Below, piece after piece: positions 29,886-39,021 of a DNA stretch of 64,000 nt. The notes beneath the pieces are model-generated. The model did not search any database and had not been told where the DNA came from. It worked only from the letters and a program-made list of their open reading frames with translations. The position numbers and the translations under genes are program-made. Source of the stretch: Glycomyces fuscus (GTDB lineage Bacteria; Actinomycetota; Actinomycetes; Streptosporangiales; Streptosporangiaceae). Each line of letters starts with the position of its first letter. The first letter of the stretch is position 1. The stretch is from positions 1 through 64,000 of the forward strand of contig NYMS01000058.1 of NCBI GenBank assembly GCA_002529455.1, written 5' to 3'.

Positions 29886-32597
29886 TCAGCCTCCGGGCCC
29901 GGCGCCGCCCTCGGGTATCTGCGGTTGCGGGGGCGCGCCGTCCCAGGGCGCGCCGCCGTCCCCGCCCGGGGACCCGCCGCCGGGACCGCCACCACCGCCA
30001 CCGGTGCCCCCGCCACCGCCGCCTCCTCCACCGCCGCCTCCTCCACCGCCACCGGTACCGCCGCCGCCGGGGTCGCCCCCACCGGTGCCACCGCCGCCGC
30101 CGGGGTCGCCCCCACCGGTGCCACCGCCGCCGGTGCCGCCTCCACCACCGCCACCGGTACCGCCGCCGGTAGAGCCCCCACCGCCGCCGGTGCCGCCACC
30201 GCCGCCACCGGTAGAGCCCTCACCGCCTCCACCGCCGGCAGAGCCCTCACCGCCGGCAGAGCCCTCACCGCCGCCACCGCCTTCACCTCCGTCGCCGGTA
30301 CCACCGCCGTCACCACCGGTGCCGCCGCCACCGCCGGCAGAGCCCTCACCGCCGGTCCCACCACCGCCGTCGTCACCGCCGCCCGACGGCTTGTCCGAGG
30401 TGCTGCCGTAGGCCTTGGGCGAGGGGGCGAACTTCTCCTCCGGGAGATCCGCCACGGCCTCGCGCATGGTGGCCTGCCAGATCGGGCCGGGCAGCGTGGC
30501 TCCGTAGACGATGCCGTAGTAGCGGTCGCCGATGGTCACGCCCTGGAGCGTGTGCTGTTCCCCGCCCCGGATGTCGCCGACCACCACGGTCCCGGCCAGG
30601 TTCGGGGTGTACCCCGCGAACCACGCGTAGGCCGCGCTGTCGGTGGTACCGGTCTTGCCCGCCACAGGGCGTCCGATCCCCAGGCCGTTGGCGGTGCCGC
30701 CCTTGAAGGTCTGCTGGAGCAGGTGGTTGACGCCGTCGGCGACCTCGGTGTCCAGCACGCCCTCCTCGCAGTCGGTGCCCACCTCGATCTCCTCGCCCTC
30801 CTCGCCCTCGACGAGGACCGAGGTCACGGGGACCGGCTCGCAGTGGGTGCCGCGGGAGGCGAAGACGGCGTAGGCGCTGGCCATGGTGAGCGGGGAGACC
30901 TCCTGGTCGCCCAGGGTGAAGGAGCTCCACACCTCCAGGTCCTCGCCGTCCGCGCGGTGGACGCCCAGGCTCCGGGCCATCTCCGCCGTCTCGCACAGGC
31001 CGACGCGTTCCTGGAGCTGGGCGAAGTAGGTGTTCACCGAACCCTTCGTCCCGCTGACCATGTTGTGCCTGCCGCCGTCGCTCTCCCCGGCGTTGCGCAC
31101 GTCCCAGGGCGCCATCCTCCCGCCCTCGCAGTTCTCCAGGCCGCTCACCGTCGTGGACTTGGGCGAGGAGAAGCTGGTGCCGTACTTGAGCCCGGAGTCC
31201 AGGGCGGCGGCCAGGGTGAAGGGCTTGAACGTCGACCCCGCCTGGTAGCCCAGGGACCCTCCGTCCTCGTGGTCCACGGACAGGTTGATCGAGGTGGCCC
31301 CCGGCTCGTCGTCGAAGCCGTAGCGCAGGTTCTGGGCCATCGCCCGCACACGGCCGGTGCCGGGCTCCACCAGGACCTCGGCGGCGAACTTGGTGGAGTC
31401 CTCCGGGGGGACGTACCGCTCGACCGCCTCCTGGGCGGCCTCCTGCATGTCCAGGTCCAGCGTGGTGCGCACGGTGAGGCCGCCCCGCTCCAGCATCCGG
31501 TCGCGCTCCTCCTGGGTGTCGGCGAGCGCGTCGGAGCCGCGCAGCCACCGCATGGCGTAGTCGCAGAAGAACGGCTGCTCGCTGTTGAAGCAGCTGCCCC
31601 CGCGCGGGGTCTCGTCCACCTCCAGGCCCCGGCCCTTGTACTCCTCCGCCTCCGCGCTCTCCAGGTATCCGGTGGCGGCCATCCGGTCCAGCACCAGGTT
31701 GCGGCGCTCGACGGCGGCCTCGGGGTTGGTGAGCGGGTCATAGTACGAGGGCGCGCGCACCAGCGCCACGATCGTGGCGGCCTGCGCGGGGTTGAGCTCG
31801 GAGGCCGGGACGGAGAAGTAGCGCTCGGCGGCGACCTCGATGCCGTACGCGTTCTGGCCGAAGTAGGCGAGGTTGAGGTAGCCCTCCATGATCTCGTCCT
31901 TGGTGAGCCTCTCCTCCAACTCGATGGCGTAGCGCAGCTCCAGCACCTTGCGGGTCAGGGTGCGCGCGCTGGCGCTCGCCAGCTCCTCCTCGGTGCCGGC
32001 CTGTTCCATGAGGAGGTTCTTCACGTACTGCTGGGTGATGGTGGACCCGCCCTGGGTGTTGCCCATCGCGGTGCGGACCGCGGCGCGCAGCGTGCCGCGC
32101 AGGTCCAGTCCCGAGTGCTCGTAGAAGCGTTCGTCCTCGATCGCCATGAGGGCGGCCGGCACCCAGGGGCTGATCTCGTCCAGCGGCACCACGTCGCGCT
32201 CGCGCTCGGCGACCTCGGCGATCGGCTCGCCGTCGACGTCGGTCAGCAGCACGCGCTCGGACGGGCGCGGCACCGCCAGGTCGCTCGGCAGGGCCATGAA
32301 GGCCGCCGCGGAGTCCCTGGCCACGAGCCCGAGTCCGCCCACCCAGGGCATGACCAGTGCCGCCGTCAGCAGTCCGGCGACAGCACTCGTCCCCGCCAGG
32401 CGCTGGACCGTCTCCCGGCGGTCCCCGCCCGGGACCGGATCCGACACCCGCTGGCGCAGGGCCTCGGCCCACCGCCGCAGACCCGGACCCGCGGTCGCCG
32501 GGACCGCGGCCCGCACGCGGGACAGGGCGCCGCGCCAGCTACGGCGCGGGGCCTCGTGCCACCGCCCGCGCGGCGGGCGCTGGTTGGACTCCGTCAC
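29886..32597 (-). CDS. Bifunctional class A penicillin-binding protein with glycine-rich tail
   Basis: 903 residues from GTG 32597, behind TAGGGGGCGAC. A cytoplasmic N-terminus of ~70 residues and one membrane anchor (SAVAGLLTAALVMPWVGGLG) precede a GT51 glycosyltransferase domain (AIEDERFYEHSGLD, GGSTITQQYVKN) and a transpeptidase domain with the three active-site motifs SxxK (GSTFKPF), SxN (SVNTY) and KTG (GKTGTTD). The final ~167 residues, from about 736, are almost only Gly with Thr, Ser, Asp and Pro, encoded by repetitive GCC/ACC-type triplets (29890-30390). It polymerises and cross-links peptidoglycan outside the membrane. The tail is far longer than typical PBP tails and may vary between strains. 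It faces the glg operon across an AT-rich intergenic region. Confidence 0.9.
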   Translation of the reverse strand: MTESNQRPPRGRWHEAPRRSWRGALSRVRAAVPATAGPGLRRWAEALRQRVSDPVPGGDRRETVQRLAGTSAVAGLLTAALVMPWVGGLGLVARDSAAAFMALPSDLAVPRPSERVLLTDVDGEPIAEVAERERDVVPLDEISPWVPAALMAIEDERFYEHSGLDLRGTLRAAVRTAMGNTQGGSTITQQYVKNLLMEQAGTEEELASASARTLTRKVLELRYAIELEERLTKDEIMEGYLNLAYFGQNAYGIEVAAERYFSVPASELNPAQAATIVALVRAPSYYDPLTNPEAAVERRNLVLDRMAATGYLESAEAEEYKGRGLEVDETPRGGSCFNSEQPFFCDYAMRWLRGSDALADTQEERDRMLERGGLTVRTTLDLDMQEAAQEAVERYVPPEDSTKFAAEVLVEPGTGRVRAMAQNLRYGFDDEPGATSINLSVDHEDGGSLGYQAGSTFKPFTLAAALDSGLKYGTSFSSPKSTTVSGLENCEGGRMAPWDVRNAGESDGGRHNMVSGTKGSVNTYFAQLQERVGLCETAEMARSLGVHRADGEDLEVWSSFTLGDQEVSPLTMASAYAVFASRGTHCEPVPVTSVLVEGEEGEEIEVGTDCEEGVLDTEVADGVNHLLQQTFKGGTANGLGIGRPVAGKTGTTDSAAYAWFAGYTPNLAGTVVVGDIRGGEQHTLQGVTIGDRYYGIVYGATLPGPIWQATMREAVADLPEEKFAPSPKAYGSTSDKPSGGGDDGGGGTGGEGSAGGGGGTGGDGGGTGDGGEGGGGGEGSAGGEGSAGGGGGEGSTGGGGGGTGGGGGSTGGGTGGGGGGGTGGGGTGGGDPGGGGGTGGGDPGGGGTGGGGGGGGGGGGGGGGTGGGGGGPGGGSPGGDGGAPWDGAPPQPQIPEGGAGPGG

Positions 32598-33112
32598 GTC
32601 GCCCCCTACGGCCGTGTGCCGCCCCGCCCGCGGGACACGCGGGCAGGCAACTCCATCGACCACGGTCTCAGGGAGGACGCAAAGGGCAGACCGGGTGAGC
32701 GGGTGCGTCGGCGAAAAACTTTCCCAATGCCAAGCAAAGCCCCGCAGAGCGAACATAATTCGTCAACCACCATGAAACAGGCACGTCACATGCCCGGCGC
32801 CACCAGTGGGCGGGATCACGGAGAAGGCTTCACCAACCACAGATGACCGAATCTGGGACAAACGATCCTTAGGCGACTATTCGGTCACACGCGGATGTCC
32901 GGAATACGGATCCACAACTCGTGAGTGCATTCGATCATCCCTACCCACCACGGCACACAGCCCAACATGACCGATCAGTTTTTCGACATTTCCGCAGAAT
33001 ACATCGGAAAACAACTACAGAGGCGCCTGCATCTGGTGTGTCCTTATGACCGTTTTGAGAGGTTTACTCGGCAGAAACCCGGCAAATAGCAGCTCTTAGT
33101 ACACACAGCCAG

Positions 33113-33128
33113 TGTGATGAGGATCACA
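33113..33128. promoter_or_regulatory. Perfect Crp/CRP-family binding site
   Basis: TGTGATGAGGATCACA matches the Crp consensus TGTGA-N6-TCACA exactly and is a perfect 6+6 palindrome around GAGG. It lies 207 nt upstream of the glgE start and 516 nt upstream of the PBP start. Control of the glucan operon by cAMP-Crp is the natural guess. Confidence 0.65.
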
Positions 33129-33202
33129 TAAATTATTCGGCCCTGGCACTCCGCCAAACACCACAAGAGGGCTGACGATAGACAGCGGAGGGCACCGAAG
33201 CC

Positions 33203-33231
33203 GTAATCCGGACAGTTTCTGTTCCGGTTAC
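33203..33231 (+). promoter_or_regulatory. Imperfect inverted repeat in the glgE upstream region
   Basis: GTAATCCGGACAG and CTGTTCCGGTTAC pair as GTAA/TTAC, CCGG/CCGG and CAG/CTG with small bulges around a TTT loop. It lies about 105 nt upstream of the glgE start and could be an operator or a leader hairpin. Confidence 0.4.
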
Positions 33232-33334
33232 TTCGTGTACTCCGCATTGCCCTGGATTAACTCCCGGTTATTTCCGCCTGCCGAAAAACAGCTCGGTTCC
33301 GCAACGCCGAACCACGACAATTACGGTGTAGCCA

Positions 33335-35305
33335 GTGATCGGACGCCTGCCCATCCTCGATATCTCTCCAGAGAACGACCTCGGACCGGTCAAAGCCGTT
33401 CCCGGTGAACGCTTCACCGTCGGGGCGACGGTGATCCGCGAGGGCCACGACTCCCTCGCCGCGGGCGTCGTCGTCTACTCCCCCCGCGGACGCCGCGAAG
33501 ACCTCGTCCCCATGCGCGAGCACGCGCCCGGCACCGACCGGTACGAGGCCCAGATCAGCCTCCCCTCGGAGGGGAGGTGGTCGTTCGCCGTCGAGTCGTG
33601 GACCGACCCCTTCGCCACCTGGCGCCACGTCGCGGCCGTCAAGCTCCCGCTGGGCCAGGACACCGAACTCGTCCTGGAGGAGGGGGCCCGCCTGCTCTCC
33701 CGCGCCGGGCGCCGCGTCCCGCGCCGCCGCGTCCTGAACGCGGCCGCCAGGGCGCTGCGCGACACCTCCATGACCCCGGTGGAGCGCTTCGAGGCGGCAC
33801 TCACCCCGGAGGTCCTGGCCGAGATGGAGCGCGCGCCCCTGCGCGAGCTGATCACCAGGTCCCGGCGCATCAGCGTCGCCGTCCACCGCGAGCGCGCGCT
33901 GTTCGGCTCCTGGTACGAGTTCTTCCCGCGTTCGGAGGGCGCCCAGGTCGACACGGTGCCCGGCCAGGAGCTCTCCGGCACCCTCGCCACCGCGGCCAAG
34001 CGCCTGCCCGCCATCGCCGACATGGGCTTCGACGTGGTCTACCTCCCGCCGATCCACCCCATCGGCACCACCCACCGCAAGGGCGCCAACAACGCCCTGA
34101 CCGCGGGCCCCGGCGACCCCGGGTCGGTGTGGGCCATCGGGTCGGCCGACGGCGGACACGACGCGGTCCACCCCGACCTGGGCACCCTCGCCGACTTCGA
34201 CGCCTTCGTCGCCGAGGCCCGCGAGCACGGCATGGAGATCGCCCTGGACCTGGCCCTCCAGTGCTCCCCCGACCACCCCTGGGTCAGCGAGCACCCCGAG
34301 TGGTTCACCGCCCGGGCCGACGGCTCCATCGCCCACGCCGAGAACCCGCCCAAGAAGTACCAGGACATCTACCCGCTCAACTTCGACCGCGACTTCAAGG
34401 GCCTGTACGCGGAGATCCTGAGGGTGGTCGAGCACTGGATCGGTCACGGCGTGCGGATCTTCCGCGTGGACAACCCGCACACCAAGCCGGTCGCCTTCTG
34501 GGAGAAGCTGCTCGCCGACGTCGACCGCAGGCACCCCGACGTGCTGTTCCTCGCCGAGGCCTTCACCCGCCCCGCCATGATGCGCACCCTGGCCAAGGTC
34601 GGCTTCCACCAGTCCTACACCTACTTCACCTGGCGCAACGGCAAGGACGAACTGACCGACTACCTCACCGAGCTGAGCCGGGAGACCGCCCACTACCTGC
34701 GTCCCAACTTCTTCGCCAACACCCCGGACATCCTGCACGCCTACCTCCAGCACGGCGGTCGGCCCGCGTTCGCGGTCCGCGCGGTGCTGGCGGCCCTGCT
34801 CTCCCCCACCTGGGGCGTCTACTCCGGCTTCGAGCTGTGCGAGAACACCCCCGCCGAGCCGGGCAGCGAGGAGTACCTCGACTCGGAGAAGTACCAGTAC
34901 CGCCCCCGCGACTGGGCCGCGGCCGAGGCCTCCGGCGAGACCCTCACCGGTCTGCTCACGCTGCTCAACCGGCTGCGCCGCGAGCACCCGGCCCTGCGGG
35001 AGCTGCGCAACCTGCGCTTCCACCACGCGGACCGGCCCGAGATCCTCTGCTTCTCCAAGCACCGGCCCGGCACCGGGCCCAAGGACCCCGACGACACCGT
35101 GATCGCCGTCGTCAACCTCGACCCGCACCACGCACGCGAGGCGACGGTGCACCTGGATCTGCCGTCCATCGGCCTCACAAGGGAGGAGGAGCTCAGGGTG
35201 ACCGACGAGCTGACCGGCCGTTCCTACACCTGGGGCGCGGACAACTACGTCCGGCTCGACCCCGCGGCCGGTCCCGCGCACGTGTTCACCGTCAACGGCA
35301 GATAG
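33335..35305 (+). CDS. glgE: Alpha-1,4-glucan:maltose-1-phosphate maltosyltransferase
   Basis: 656 residues, GH13_3 family. N-terminal domain begins IGRLPILDISPENDLGPVKA. Active-site elements: nucleophile Asp379 in FRVDNPHTKP and acid/base Glu408 in LAEAF, 29 residues apart as in characterised GlgE; PIHPIG and KYQDIYPLNFD also match. It extends alpha-glucan with maltosyl units from maltose-1-phosphate. The start is GTG 33335 with no clear Shine-Dalgarno; GTGTAG is the only purine patch. It heads glgE-treS-mak-glgB, the full trehalose-to-glucan pathway, and a Crp-type site lies upstream. Confidence 0.96.
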   Translation: MIGRLPILDISPENDLGPVKAVPGERFTVGATVIREGHDSLAAGVVVYSPRGRREDLVPMREHAPGTDRYEAQISLPSEGRWSFAVESWTDPFATWRHVAAVKLPLGQDTELVLEEGARLLSRAGRRVPRRRVLNAAARALRDTSMTPVERFEAALTPEVLAEMERAPLRELITRSRRISVAVHRERALFGSWYEFFPRSEGAQVDTVPGQELSGTLATAAKRLPAIADMGFDVVYLPPIHPIGTTHRKGANNALTAGPGDPGSVWAIGSADGGHDAVHPDLGTLADFDAFVAEAREHGMEIALDLALQCSPDHPWVSEHPEWFTARADGSIAHAENPPKKYQDIYPLNFDRDFKGLYAEILRVVEHWIGHGVRIFRVDNPHTKPVAFWEKLLADVDRRHPDVLFLAEAFTRPAMMRTLAKVGFHQSYTYFTWRNGKDELTDYLTELSRETAHYLRPNFFANTPDILHAYLQHGGRPAFAVRAVLAALLSPTWGVYSGFELCENTPAEPGSEEYLDSEKYQYRPRDWAAAEASGETLTGLLTLLNRLRREHPALRELRNLRFHHADRPEILCFSKHRPGTGPKDPDDTVIAVVNLDPHHAREATVHLDLPSIGLTREEELRVTDELTGRSYTWGADNYVRLDPAAGPAHVFTVNGR

Positions 35306-35414
35306 CGGCCCCGGAACAAGCGCACGGGGCCCGGCGGAACCGCTCCGCCGGCGCCCCGCCGTGTCCGAAACGCCTGTTGAACCGACGTCGAACATTCTTG
35401 GTGGGGAGCAGTAG

Positions 35415-37463
<2,049 letters not shown>

Positions 37464-37464
37464 C

Positions 37465-38853
37465 ATGTCCCAACTCGAAGAACTCCTGGCCGTCTGGCTA
37501 CCGAGACAGCGCTGGTTCTCCGGCAAGGGGATCCCCATCCGACAGATCCGGGTCGAGAGCAGGCACACGCTGGTGACGTCCGGTCCCGACGGTCCGGACC
37601 TGAACGTCCTCGTCCTCCAGGCCGGCCAGCGGGGCCGCAGCTCCCGCTACCAGGTCCTGCTGGGATCGCGGCCGCCGCGCTCCCTGCCGCCGGACCTGGC
37701 GCGCGTGGCCATCGGCGTGTGCCAGGTGGCGGGCGGCAAGCCCAGGGTGGTCTACGACGCCGCCCACGACGAGGAGCTGACCCGGCTGCTGCTGGAGCGG
37801 TTCGCCGCCCCCACCGGGGCCGAGCCCTCCGGCAGGGTGCGCTTCCGGACCCTGCCCGGCGGGAGCATCCGCACCGGGTCGACCGGGCGGATGCTCACCG
37901 GCGAGCAGTCCAACACGTCGCTGGTCTTCGGCGAGGACTACATCCTCAAGACCTTCCGCAGACTCTGGCCCGGGCCCAACCCGGACCTGGAGCTGAACAT
38001 GGCCCTGTCGGGGACCCCGTACGTGGCCCGGCCCTGCGGGTGGATCGAGGCCGACCTGGCCGGGCACTCCACGCCCACGACACTGGCCATGCTCCAGACC
38101 TACATCCCGCAGGCCACGGACGGGTGGGTGCTCGCCACCGCCAACGTGCGCGCCCTGCTGGAGGGGACGGGGGGCGGGCGCGAGTCCGCGTTCACCGGGG
38201 AGGCGGCCAGGCTGGGCCGCACCACCGCCGAGGTGCACCGGTCGCTGGCCCGGACCCTGCCCACGGACGTGCTCACACCCACGGGCGCGGCCGAGATGGC
38301 CGACGCCATGGTGGAGCGCCTGGCGATGGCCAGCGCCGAGGTACCGGAGCTGGCCGAGCACGCGCCCCGGGTGATGGAGGCCTACGCCGACTTCTCCGAG
38401 GTGGACGAGCCGCTGCCCATACAGCGCATCCACGGCGACTACCACCTGGGGCAGGCGATCCGGACCGGGTCCGGGTGGGTGCTGCTGGACTTCGAGGGCG
38501 AGCCCACCGTGCCGGTGCGCGACCGCCAGCGCCTGTCCAGCCCGCTGCGGGACGTGGCGGGGATGCTCCGCTCCTTCGACTACGCGGCCGGGTACCTGCT
38601 GATCGGGCACCCGGGCGACCCCGGGCTGGAGTGGGCGGCCCGCTGCTGGGCGCGGCACAACCGGGAGGCGTTCTGCCGGGGCTACGCCGACGGCGGCGGG
38701 GCCGACCCGGAGAAGCACCTGGCGGTCCTGCGGGCGTTCGAGTTCGACAAGGCCGTGTACGAGGTGCTGTACGAGGCCAGGAACCGGCCGAACTGGCTGC
38801 GGGTCCCGCTGGAGTCCATCGCCACCGCGGCCGTGCCGCCCGTCCCCGGATAG
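37465..38853 (+). CDS. mak: Maltokinase (maltose 1-phosphate synthase)
   Basis: 462 residues from the ATG at 37465, one base after the treS stop. The N-terminal cap begins LLAVWLPRQRWFSGKG, the Mak/Pep2 hallmark. The kinase lobe carries GEQSNTSLVFGEDYILKTFR (in part), and the catalytic and metal motifs IHGDYHLGQ and LLDFEGEP follow, as in the eukaryotic-like aminoglycoside-kinase fold. It phosphorylates maltose to maltose-1-phosphate with ATP, feeding GlgE and forming a complex with TreS. AGAAGGGA is 16 nt upstream, so translation probably depends on coupling to treS. Confidence 0.95.
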   Translation: MSQLEELLAVWLPRQRWFSGKGIPIRQIRVESRHTLVTSGPDGPDLNVLVLQAGQRGRSSRYQVLLGSRPPRSLPPDLARVAIGVCQVAGGKPRVVYDAAHDEELTRLLLERFAAPTGAEPSGRVRFRTLPGGSIRTGSTGRMLTGEQSNTSLVFGEDYILKTFRRLWPGPNPDLELNMALSGTPYVARPCGWIEADLAGHSTPTTLAMLQTYIPQATDGWVLATANVRALLEGTGGGRESAFTGEAARLGRTTAEVHRSLARTLPTDVLTPTGAAEMADAMVERLAMASAEVPELAEHAPRVMEAYADFSEVDEPLPIQRIHGDYHLGQAIRTGSGWVLLDFEGEPTVPVRDRQRLSSPLRDVAGMLRSFDYAAGYLLIGHPGDPGLEWAARCWARHNREAFCRGYADGGGADPEKHLAVLRAFEFDKAVYEVLYEARNRPNWLRVPLESIATAAVPPVPG

Positions 38854-38904
38854 GCGGTGCCCGATGCACGCACGTCCGCCCCCCGGGGAGGCCGCGCACG
38901 AGTA

Positions 38905-38930
38905 GGGGGCGAAGCCAGGCGCGGCCCCCC
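38905..38930 (+). terminator. Hairpin in the mak-glgB spacer
   Basis: A GGGGGC/GCCCCC stem around a 13-nt loop that begins GAAGCC. It may attenuate transcription into glgB. The layout of a short GC stem with a 13-nt GAAGC loop resembles the dispersed hairpin family seen at 145, 381, 5180 and 10312. Confidence 0.4.
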
Positions 38931-39021
38931 AAAGGCGCGGTCGCCTCCCGAGCGGGGCGGCCAGCCCCTCCGACCACCACAGACCCCCCGATCCGTCCGC
39001 ACGAGTACCACGGAGTCCGCA

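Larger units (their letters stand above)
32598..33334. other. AT-rich divergent intergenic region between the PBP gene and glgE
   Basis: 737 nt without a credible gene, markedly richer in A+T than any other part of the window. A 67-codon frame on the minus strand (33044-33247) has a Cys-rich composition unlike the genome and no ribosome site, so it is not called. The region must hold the promoters of both flanking genes; it contains a perfect Crp-type palindrome (33113-33128) and an imperfect hairpin (33203-33231). Confidence 0.6.

Noticed and set aside
29850..30411. Proline-rich frame on the plus strand opposite the PBP tail as an extensin-like gene
   Set aside because: It is the exact antisense of the glycine-coding repeat; the PBP frame has a full catalytic protein attached.
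33044..33247. 67-codon frame on the minus strand in the AT-rich intergenic region
   Set aside because: Cys/Arg-rich composition unlike this genome's proteins, no ribosome site and no recognisable domain.
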